A program made the translations under genes and the position numbers. Below, one piece after another: positions 54,324-64,000 of a DNA stretch of 64,000 bases. The stretch lies in the NCBI RefSeq assembly GCF_000235445.1, contig NZ_JH378830.1:156967-220966 (forward strand), read 5' to 3'. Numbering within the stretch: position 1 is the first letter of the stretch; each line of letters starts with the position of its first letter. This DNA is from Johnsonella ignava ATCC 51276 (GTDB taxonomy: Bacteria; Bacillota; Clostridia; Lachnospirales; Lachnospiraceae). The notes beneath the pieces are model-generated. The model was not told the origin of the DNA. It saw only the letters and a list, made by a program, of their open reading frames with translations, and did no database searches.

Positions 54324-56204
54324 TTGATAAGCAAATGGGGAAAAGAAACGGATATTAATAATGTTTTAAGCGAATATCCACGCCCTTCGATGGTGAGAGG
54401 CGAATATATAAGCTTAAACGGTGTGTGGGAATATGCTATAAGCAGGAGAGAAAAAGTGGATATATACGATGGTGAGATATTGGTTCCTTTTTCTCCCGAA
54501 ACATATCTTTCAGGTGTAAAAAGGATTTTACAGCCTTATGAATACCTGCATTATAAGAAAGTATTTACTATACCTGAGGGTTTTAAAAAAAGAGGTATAC
54601 TGCTTCATTTTGGTGCGGTGGACCAGGAATGCAGAGTTTATGTAAACGGAGTCTATGAGGGGGTGCATAAAGGAGGATATCTGCCATTTTCATTTGATAT
54701 AACAAATGAGCTTAAGGACGGTGAAAATATAATAACTCTTACAGTTGCAGACAGGACTGAAAAACTCCCGTATGCCAGAGGAAAACAAAGGCTTAAGACA
54801 ACAGGCAGGCTTGCTTCTATTTTTTATACACCACAAAGCGGTATATGGCAAAGTGTGTGGCTTGAAAGTGTAGAAAGTGTTTATGTAAGGGAACTCAAAA
54901 TAACACCGGATTACGATAATAAAAAGGTTGTAATTAGGGTAGAAAGAGGCTTTGCCGGGAAAAAGGCGGTATTTCATGTTGAAAACGGCTTTAATATATA
55001 CGGAAATATTCAGGCAAAAAATGAACCTCGAAAAAATTCAAAAAAAGATGATACATACAATACTGAAGTTATAGATGAGCTGTCGATTGAGATCTATGAT
55101 AAGGGGATAAAAAAGGCCTCAAAAGGCGGAAAGCCCGGTGAAGATATAGAAATTGATTTGGGAGATTTTAAACCGTGGTCTCCTGAAAATCCATATCTTT
55201 ATGATGTTTCAGTAAGGCTTGGAGACGATATTGTAAGATCGTATTTCGGTATGAGAAAATTTGATATACAAAATGACGGTAAAGGCATACTGCGTTTTTT
55301 CCTTAACAATAAACCTTATTTCTTTAATGGCGTGCTGGATCAGGGATATTGGCCTGAAAGTCTTATGACACCGCCTTCGGATAATGCTTTTATAAGTGAT
55401 ATACAGAGTATTAAATCACTTGGCTATAACACTATAAGAAAACATGTTAAGATTGAGTCTGAAAGATTTTATTACCACTGCGACAGGCTTGGAATGATTG
55501 TATGGCAGGATATGCCGAATGGAGGCGGAGACTACAATATGTATTTTGTTTCATATATGCCTAATATATTCGGGAATCTTGTAAGAAATATAAAGGATAA
55601 CTTTTATACATTGTTTAAAAGAAGAAGCCGTGCCGGCAGAAAATTATATTATAAGGAACTGAGAGGAATGATCAGGCACCTTTATAATTTTACATGTATA
55701 GCTGCTTGGGTTCCGTTTAATGAAGGCTGGGGGCAGTTTGATGCAGGAAAAGCCTGCGAGTTTATAAAAAAGCTTGATAAAACGAGATTTATAAATGAAG
55801 CCTGCGGATGGTTTGATCAGGGCGGAGGGGATATGTACAGCATACATAATTATTTCAGGAAACTGTTAATAAAAAAGCCTCAGAAAGACCGTGTAACTGT
55901 ATTAAGCGAATGTGGAGGCTATGCCTGTCCGGTCAAAGACCATATATTTAATGAGGAAATATATGGATATCGGTATTATGAGTCAGGTGCTGAACTTACA
56001 GATAACTATATAAGGTTATTTAAGGAGGAAATAATATCGAATATAAAGAACGGTTTAAGTGCGGCGGTATATACTCAGTTAAGTGATATACAAAAGGAAG
56101 TAAACGGTATTTTAACCTACGACAGAGAGAAATTAAAACTTGATAAAGAAAGGGCACTGGAAATTCATAATGCACTGTATGAAGAATTCAGCAGGGTTAC
56201 ATAA
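54324..56204 (+). CDS. Glycoside hydrolase family 2 protein
   Basis: A 626-residue GH2 enzyme (beta-galactosidase/glucuronidase/mannosidase group). TTG at 54324 has AGGA about 10 bases upstream; the in-frame GTG at 54315 is only 2 bases from it and is less likely. The N-terminal sugar-binding domain (about 20-180, VYVNGVYEG, GIWQSVWLE), an immunoglobulin-like domain (about 185-300) and the TIM barrel (about 305-610) are in order. The acid/base is Glu467 in PFNEGW and the nucleophile Glu529 in LSECGG. There is no signal peptide, so it acts in the cytosol. Substrate is unknown. It lies alone between rpsO and groESL. Confidence 0.88.
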   Translation: MISKWGKETDINNVLSEYPRPSMVRGEYISLNGVWEYAISRREKVDIYDGEILVPFSPETYLSGVKRILQPYEYLHYKKVFTIPEGFKKRGILLHFGAVDQECRVYVNGVYEGVHKGGYLPFSFDITNELKDGENIITLTVADRTEKLPYARGKQRLKTTGRLASIFYTPQSGIWQSVWLESVESVYVRELKITPDYDNKKVVIRVERGFAGKKAVFHVENGFNIYGNIQAKNEPRKNSKKDDTYNTEVIDELSIEIYDKGIKKASKGGKPGEDIEIDLGDFKPWSPENPYLYDVSVRLGDDIVRSYFGMRKFDIQNDGKGILRFFLNNKPYFFNGVLDQGYWPESLMTPPSDNAFISDIQSIKSLGYNTIRKHVKIESERFYYHCDRLGMIVWQDMPNGGGDYNMYFVSYMPNIFGNLVRNIKDNFYTLFKRRSRAGRKLYYKELRGMIRHLYNFTCIAAWVPFNEGWGQFDAGKACEFIKKLDKTRFINEACGWFDQGGGDMYSIHNYFRKLLIKKPQKDRVTVLSECGGYACPVKDHIFNEEIYGYRYYESGAELTDNYIRLFKEEIISNIKNGLSAAVYTQLSDIQKEVNGILTYDREKLKLDKERALEIHNALYEEFSRVT

Positions 56205-56288
56205 ATACAGGGATACTTTAGGCAGTTTATAATTAAAAATCATTATTCAGTATCTGTTTTATATGTCCACAAAGAATTCACAAAATAA

Positions 56289-56315
56289 TTAGCACTCAAA
56301 GCTTGACAGTGCTAA
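56289..56315 (+). promoter_or_regulatory. CIRCE operator (HrcA-binding) of groESL
   Basis: TTAGCACTC (56289-56297), 9-base spacer, CAGTGCTAA (56307-56315); a single mismatch to the CIRCE consensus. It overlaps the -35 element, so HrcA binding would block transcription. Confidence 0.95.
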
Positions 56316-56331
56316 CAATTAATGATATAAC
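56303..56331 (+). promoter_or_regulatory. SigA promoter of groES
   Basis: TTGACA (56303-56308), 17-bp spacer, TATAAC (56326-56331). The -35 element lies inside CIRCE. Confidence 0.8.
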
Positions 56332-56398
56332 ATACTCGGGTTTTAGATAATAGTTTTAGATAATAAAACGTTTAACATATTTAAGGAGGTTATTTATA

Positions 56399-56683
56399 AT
56401 GAAACTAGTACCATTATTTGACAGGGTGGTTTTAAAACAGCTTCTTGCTGAAGAAACAACAAAGTCAGGAATTGTCCTTCCGGGACAGGCAAAGGAAAAG
56501 CCCTCACAAGGTGAAGTGGTTGCAGTAGGTCCAGGAGGAGTAATCGACGGCAAGGAAGTTAAGATGCAGGTAAAAGAGAAGGATAAAGTTATTTACTCAA
56601 AGTATTCGGGAACTGAGGTAGAAATAGACGGAGAGACCTATTTAGTTGTAAAGCAAAACGACATACTTGCAGTTATTAAATAG
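56399..56683 (+). CDS. groES: Co-chaperonin GroES
   Basis: A 94-residue GroES. It starts KLVPLFDRVVLKQLLAEETT, carries the mobile loop KSGIVLPGQAKEKPSQGEV, and ends YLVVKQNDILAVI. The heptamer caps GroEL during folding. TAAGGAGG precedes the ATG. It is 224 bases upstream of groEL, an unusually long gap for this pair in which I see no clear terminator, and is controlled by CIRCE. Confidence 0.97.
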   Translation: MKLVPLFDRVVLKQLLAEETTKSGIVLPGQAKEKPSQGEVVAVGPGGVIDGKEVKMQVKEKDKVIYSKYSGTEVEIDGETYLVVKQNDILAVIK

Positions 56684-56907
56684 TAATTTGGGTATATTTA
56701 TTATAAATGTTTAAATGAATTGTGTAATAAATGCTTTTTACAGGCAGGCGTATGCAGTCCGGATTGCCGGATCGCTCTTATTTTTATAAATGATACATAA
56801 ATATTATTTTATAAATAGTATTTTAATATTTAGTCGCTGCGGTATGGATGCATTATATGATATATAGATAATATAAATACTGACAATAGTTATGGAGGAA
56901 AATATAA

Positions 56908-58530
<1,623 letters not shown>

Positions 58531-58610
58531 TCAACTGATATATTGAAACTGTAATTTTTAATTATATGTAGTAAATAATATATATAATCATATTATCAAT
58601 AAAAATATTT

Positions 58611-58660
58611 AAACCGACAGAGCTATGTATTTTAAAATGCATATACCTGTCGGTTTTTTA
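58611..58660 (+). terminator. Terminator after groEL
   Basis: AAACCGACAG (58611-58620) pairs with CTGTCGGTTT (58647-58656) and runs into TTT; an inner ATGTATTTT/AAAATGCAT pairing extends the stem. Confidence 0.88.
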
Positions 58661-58699
58661 TAATATATATTATAGAGATATTGTCATTTATAATATAGT

Positions 58700-58770
58700 A
58701 TGTAGGGATTGCGAGAAGCGAAGCTGTAGCAATCCTGTATCAATAGGTGTCAAATACTTTTGAAACCTAC
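58700..58770. repeat. Two hairpins in the groEL-ldt gap
   Basis: GGATTGC pairs with GCAATCC across 16 bases (about 58707-58736). AGGTGTCAAA (58745-58754) pairs with TTTGAAACCT (58759-58768). The latter is followed by ACGTCATA, which resembles the ACATCATA following the rpsO leader stem. Confidence 0.45.
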
Positions 58771-58910
58771 GTCATAGTATTGCTGTACAAAATGCAGTTT
58801 TACATATGTAGAGCAGGGGGGATTTTCCTTAGATTTAAATTTATATATAATCTTTATTTCCAGATATGACAATTTTTTTAATAATTTTTCAAAAAATAAT
58901 ATAAAATCAC

Positions 58911-58939
58911 TTGAGAAGAATTTAAAAATGTGGTACAAT
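58911..58939 (+). promoter_or_regulatory. SigA-type promoter with long leader to the L,D-transpeptidase gene
   Basis: TTGAGA (58911-58916), 17-bp spacer, TACAAT (58934-58939). The leader of about 270 bases includes a perfect 10-bp hairpin GATTAATAAA (59038-59047) and TTTATTAATC (59062-59071). No known riboswitch motif was recognised. Confidence 0.5.
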
Positions 58940-59215
58940 GAAATCACTCAAAGTATGGAAGTGAGGTTTAACTGTTTAAGTTAGGGCATGCTCGCCATAT
59001 TCTAAGAGTATAAAGCAAATTCATTGTAGGAGGAGTGGATTAATAAATTTCCTGTTGAGGTTTTATTAATCTCTTCATAAAAATCTATAATTTTGCAGGG
59101 TATATCCTAAAAATACGCTGTTATAAAATTAGTTTATATTTTATCTGCATGTTTATAAAGGCATGCTGCTTTTGGAGGGATGTAGCCTGTAGCATTCATA
59201 AAGGGAGGAAAATGT

Positions 59216-60124
59216 ATGCTGAGTAAAGGGGTTATTAAATGTGGATTAGTTAAAAACAGATCAGGTGCCGGAAGTTCTTTTAAAAGAAGAATGTCAAGAC
59301 ATATTAAAACAGTTATTGCAAACTGTCTCGTTCTTGGATTGTGCCTTGGTATAAGCGGTATTTCACATGCGGCTGAAACAAAGGTAAGTCCTAACGGTGA
59401 GACAAAGTCAAGCGTGTACAGAGAACCTAAGCCGACTTCTCCGAAAGAGACCGTTGCTAAAAAAGAAAAAGCGACAAAGGGTACAGTACAGGCTCCGACC
59501 AAGGAAAAAAAGGGTGCGACTTATCAAAATGTAAAGCATATTATTGTAATTGCCGGACATACCAATGACAAATCAAAAGTTACTCTGAATGATTATACAC
59601 TTAACAGCGACGGAGTATGGCAGAAAAATTGGGCAGTAAACGGTGTATGCGGTGAAAAAGGTATTTCTGCCGAGAAAAAAGAAGGGGATATGAAAACTCC
59701 TGAAGGGTTTTTCTCACCTATTATGGCGTTTGGTATAAAGGACGATCCGGGAAGCAATATGAAGTACCACAAACTTGAAACAGGTGATTACTGGGTTGAT
59801 GATTCTAAGAGCAAATATTACAATAAGCTTGTAAACAGCTATACTACAGCTAAGGACTGGAGTTCAGCTGAAGATATGCTCAATGAGGCACCATATTATA
59901 ATTATGGAATTGCACTTGACTACAATAAAGAAGGTGTTCCGTACAAAGGCTCAGCCATCTTCATACACTGCATGAAGTCCGACAAGGATACAGGTTCGGC
60001 AGGCTGCATAAGGATACCTGAGGACTATATGATAAAGCTTATAAAAGAAACGGATGAAAACACAAAGTTCTTTATTATGTCAAATCAGCAGACCTGGTTT
60101 GATTACAGAGATAAAGGTAAATAA
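59216..60124 (+). CDS. Secreted L,D-transpeptidase-like (YkuD) protein
   Basis: A 302-residue exported protein. It has a long basic N-region, a hydrophobic core around 32-50 and a likely cleavage after SHA (about 53). A Lys/Pro/Thr-rich linker follows. The YkuD-type catalytic domain ends with the catalytic cysteine Cys264 in GSAGCIRIP and the preceding IFIHCMKSD histidine region. It would form or modify 3-3 cross-links or attach proteins to peptidoglycan. GGGAGG lies 7 bases before the ATG. Its long leader suggests post-transcriptional control. It is similar to ErfK/YkuD proteins; the exact reaction is not known. Confidence 0.85.
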   Translation: MLSKGVIKCGLVKNRSGAGSSFKRRMSRHIKTVIANCLVLGLCLGISGISHAAETKVSPNGETKSSVYREPKPTSPKETVAKKEKATKGTVQAPTKEKKGATYQNVKHIIVIAGHTNDKSKVTLNDYTLNSDGVWQKNWAVNGVCGEKGISAEKKEGDMKTPEGFFSPIMAFGIKDDPGSNMKYHKLETGDYWVDDSKSKYYNKLVNSYTTAKDWSSAEDMLNEAPYYNYGIALDYNKEGVPYKGSAIFIHCMKSDKDTGSAGCIRIPEDYMIKLIKETDENTKFFIMSNQQTWFDYRDKGK

Positions 60125-60242
60125 TTATGCCGTCTGATGCTTTTAGTTTCCGGTACAAAGGCGTTGTTTTATAGAAATATTACGGCATTTATAATAAGCG
60201 GATAAAGTATAAGTAATATAATGTATAGTATAATAAACACAC

Positions 60243-60318
60243 AGCTCCTTTCTGAAAAAAGGTTGATTTATTTTTGATATTTCAATTTTATTTCTAATTT
60301 CAGTAAGGAGCTTTTTTT
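60243..60318 (+). terminator. Terminator between the L,D-transpeptidase gene and guaB
   Basis: AGCTCCTTTCTGAAA (60243-60257) pairs with TTTCAGTAAGGAGCT (60298-60312) with one mismatch across a long loop, followed by TTTTTT. Confidence 0.8.
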
Positions 60319-60367
60319 AATATATAGACTAAGTTAAATATTGAATGTCTTGGACATAACTATATTA

Positions 60368-60396
60368 TTGACATAAGAGTTGTCATTTGTTAATAT
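60368..60396 (+). promoter_or_regulatory. SigA promoter of guaB
   Basis: TTGACA (60368-60373), 17-bp spacer, TAATAT (60391-60396). The leader is about 200 bases long. Confidence 0.65.
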
Positions 60397-60419
60397 ATGA
60401 ATGTTGAAACTATCTAGGG

Positions 60420-62061
<1,642 letters not shown>

Positions 62062-62108
62062 TACTCATTATGGGTTTTTTACTGACGTAAATTAAATTAG
62101 GGATAACT

Positions 62109-63230
62109 ATGAAGGAAAAAAATAATAACAGCGGAAGTATTAAAAATGGAGGTGTTATTGCCGCTGCAGCACTTATTATTATAATATTCGCTGCAGCACT
62201 TTTCTTTAATGGAGGGAAAAAAGGAAACAATATTTCTGAGGGTGTGTCAACAAATGCCGGGAGCGGTACGGACAGATCTGAATCCGGTAAAAATGTAAAA
62301 AAATCCGGTAAAAAAGGTAATGAACCTCTTGTAGGCAGTGAATTTGCACTTGATACGGCAATTACTGTTATGCTTTACGATTCAGATAATCAGGAGATTT
62401 TAGACGGAGCACTTGCACTTTGTTCAAAATATGAAAATATATTTTCAGCGACATTTCCGGAAAGTGAGTTGTATAAGCTTAATCATCGCACTACACAGAC
62501 CGTAAAGGTTGACAGTGAACTCGCCTATGTTATAGACAGAGGACTGTATTATTCAAAGCTCAGCGGCGGGGCTTTTGATATAACTATAGAACCGGTTAAA
62601 AAACTTTGGGATTTTAAGGCAGAAAAACCAAGTTTGCCTGATGAGGGAAAACTGTCTGAAGCACTTGGTAAAGTAGGTTATGAAAATGTTGAAGTAAATC
62701 AGGATACCGTTACATTTAAAGATCCTGATACAAGTATTGATTTAGGAGCTATTGCCAAGGGATATATAGCTGACAGAATTAAGGAATATTTGGTTGAAAG
62801 GGGAGTAAAGAGTGCCATAATAAATCTTGGCGGCAATGTATTATGTATAGGCAGGAAACCGAACGGTTCGGATTTTGTTATAGGTCTTCAAAGACCCTTT
62901 TCTGAAAGTGTTTTTGAAACAATTGTTGTAAATGACATTTCCGTGGTTACTTCAGGTGTATATGAAAGGTATTTTACATATAACGGCAAAAATTATCATC
63001 ATATATTAAATCCTGCTGACGGATATCCATATGATAACGGAGTTTTAGGCGTGAGTATAGTATGTAAAAATTCTATTGATGCAGATGCATTAAGCACTAC
63101 ATGTTTTTCACTTGGTGCAGAAAAGGGTATTGAACTGCTTGATTCAATACCTGATGCATATGGCTTTTTTATACTTGATGATTATAGTATTAAATATTCA
63201 AAGGGCACAGAGGATTTAATTGCAAAATGA
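62109..63230 (+). CDS. apbE: FAD:protein FMN transferase (ApbE-like)
   Basis: A 373-residue protein. A short N-terminus and one transmembrane helix (about 15-35, GVIAAAALIIIIFAAALFF) precede a Gly/Ser/Lys linker; no lipobox is visible, unlike many ApbE proteins. The body has the ApbE motifs FDITIEPVKKLWDF, DLGAIAKGYIADRI, NLGGNV, VTSGVYERYF and the late HHILNP. ApbE covalently attaches FMN to Thr residues of flavoproteins such as Rnf/Nqr subunits outside the membrane. The downstream gene overlaps its stop by 4 bases (ATGA). Confidence 0.92.
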   Translation: MKEKNNNSGSIKNGGVIAAAALIIIIFAAALFFNGGKKGNNISEGVSTNAGSGTDRSESGKNVKKSGKKGNEPLVGSEFALDTAITVMLYDSDNQEILDGALALCSKYENIFSATFPESELYKLNHRTTQTVKVDSELAYVIDRGLYYSKLSGGAFDITIEPVKKLWDFKAEKPSLPDEGKLSEALGKVGYENVEVNQDTVTFKDPDTSIDLGAIAKGYIADRIKEYLVERGVKSAIINLGGNVLCIGRKPNGSDFVIGLQRPFSESVFETIVVNDISVVTSGVYERYFTYNGKNYHHILNPADGYPYDNGVLGVSIVCKNSIDADALSTTCFSLGAEKGIELLDSIPDAYGFFILDDYSIKYSKGTEDLIAK

Positions 63231-63667
63231 TTAAAAAAATTGTTGATAAGGTATGGGATTTAATAAAGAAGTTTACAAATAGAGAAACAGTTATGTACCT
63301 TATTTTTGGAGTATTAACTACGATAGCCGACTGGATTACATATCTTAAGCTTGAACCGACAGGACTTTCGGCTTCAACCAGAAGTTCACTGTCATGGTGT
63401 GTGGCAGTACTGCTTGCATTTATTACAAATAAAATTTTTGTTTTTGAAAGTATGAACTTTAAAGCAGGATTTGTTTTAAAGGAATTTATCTCATTTGTAT
63501 CTTCAAGGCTTGCAACGCTTGCGTTTACATGGCTCGGAACGTTTATATTTGCAGAGAAACTTGGTATAAATGATTGGTTTGTAAAGGCTGTTTTAATGTG
63601 TATAGTTATAATACTTAATTATATTTTAAGCAAAGTCTTTATTTTCAATAAAAAGAGCCAGGATTAA
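63227..63667 (+). CDS. GtrA-family membrane protein
   Basis: A 146-residue protein with four transmembrane helices, of the GtrA/DPMS type. After a basic N-terminus it shows LIFGVLTTIADW, CVAVLLAFITNKIFVFES (typical NK.FVF motif) and ILNYILSKVFIFNKK. GtrA proteins help move lipid-linked sugars across the membrane for cell-envelope glycosylation. It overlaps apbE and is followed by a YfhO-type gene, which supports a glycosylation role. Confidence 0.9.
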   Translation: MIKKIVDKVWDLIKKFTNRETVMYLIFGVLTTIADWITYLKLEPTGLSASTRSSLSWCVAVLLAFITNKIFVFESMNFKAGFVLKEFISFVSSRLATLAFTWLGTFIFAEKLGINDWFVKAVLMCIVIILNYILSKVFIFNKKSQD

Positions 63668-63691
63668 AAAATTGGCAAGGGATTATTAACA

Positions 63692-64000
63692 ATGTATAAT
63701 GATAGCTCAATAAATATAAAACATCATTCTAAAAAAAATAGTAATGTATTATGGTTTGATGATACACATGGACTTATACTGTCCTTTGTCATTCCTGTTG
63801 TTATAATGCTTATAATTCTTATACAGAGAAAAATCTTTCCTTTCGGTGAAAACAGTTTTATGAGGACGGATATGTACCATCAGTATGTACCGTTCTTTTC
63901 TGAGTTCAGATATAAGCTTACCACCGGTCAGAGTCTTTTATACAGCTGGGATGTAGGCATGGGTGTAAATTTCCCGGCTTTATATGCATATTATCTTGCA
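63692..64000 (+). CDS. YfhO-family membrane protein (N-terminal part, cut by window end)
   Basis: The ATG at 63692 (AAGGGA upstream) opens a frame of 103 codons still open at 64000. The first helix is ILSFVIPVVIMLIILI (about 30-45). After it, FRTDMYHQYVPFF-like text (MRTDMYHQYVPFFSEFRYKL) and YSWDVGMGVNFPALYAYY match the YfhO family of polytopic envelope glycosylation proteins. Full members have around 800 residues, so most lies outside the window. Confidence 0.8.
   Translation, partial: MYNDSSINIKHHSKKNSNVLWFDDTHGLILSFVIPVVIMLIILIQRKIFPFGENSFMRTDMYHQYVPFFSEFRYKLTTGQSLLYSWDVGMGVNFPALYAYYLA

Overview
The window looks like chromosome from a low-GC Gram-positive Clostridia, most probably a Lachnospiraceae member. 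Evidence: strong AGGAGG ribosome binding sites, AT-rich spacers, frequent ATA/AGA codons, TTG and GTG starts, a CIRCE heat-shock operator, and the gene order hprK-murB-rapZ-whiA-HPr/Crh-dnaE-pfkA. No rRNA, tRNA, CRISPR array or intact prophage was recognised. Identification is by protein motif reading only; no database search was run.

Layout. 1-434: an unidentified C-terminal gene fragment and three GGAAGTT repeats at a 19-bp period, perhaps a mobile-element end. 0.4-4.3 kb: an RpiB-family isomerase with altered active-site residues (minus), then a four-gene sulfur/selenium-trafficking cluster (desulfurase/selenocysteine-lyase-like protein, YedE-type membrane protein, TusA-like carrier, DUF3343). 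4.4-7.4 kb: envelope proteins, including a frameshifted cysteine-peptidase relic and DUF4846 and DUF4349 lipoproteins. 7.9-16.2 kb: a heterodimeric ABC exporter, a YbhJ-like aconitase-family hydratase and FtsH. 16.3-22.8 kb: DUF1846 protein, a long structured leader with partial resemblance to cobalamin riboswitches ahead of a DUF1653-like gene and uvrC, and an amino-acid permease. 23-36 kb: the core block hprK, murB, rapZ, whiA, a Crh-like HPr paralogue (Glu15, Lys17, Ser46), dnaE, pfkA, DUF6145, dus, greA, lysS (with a C-terminal tRNA-binding domain).

36-44 kb is a pentitol/pentose catabolic locus: a divergent ROK repressor, a three-component sugar ABC importer, a zinc polyol dehydrogenase and xylulokinase. 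Together these predict uptake of xylitol (or a similar pentitol), oxidation to D-xylulose and phosphorylation to xylulose 5-phosphate. 44-50.5 kb is a mosaic accessory stretch: an unrecognised 395-residue helical protein, decayed prolyl-tRNA editing and ORF6N genes, GNAT, ArsC-like, macrodomain and DUF3841 genes, and an AbrB-ABC transporter operon.

50.5-64 kb: carboxylesterase, secreted M15 peptidase, rpsO with a structured leader, a GH2 glycosidase, groESL under CIRCE, a secreted L,D-transpeptidase behind a long leader, guaB with a 24-bp hairpin leader, apbE, GtrA, and the start of a YfhO-type membrane protein cut by the window edge.

The best candidates for new biology are the 18.0-kb leader RNA, the E15 Crh-like regulator, the guaB and rpsO leaders, the variant RpiB and the unknown protein at 44.1 kb. 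None is proven to be a new system from sequence alone.
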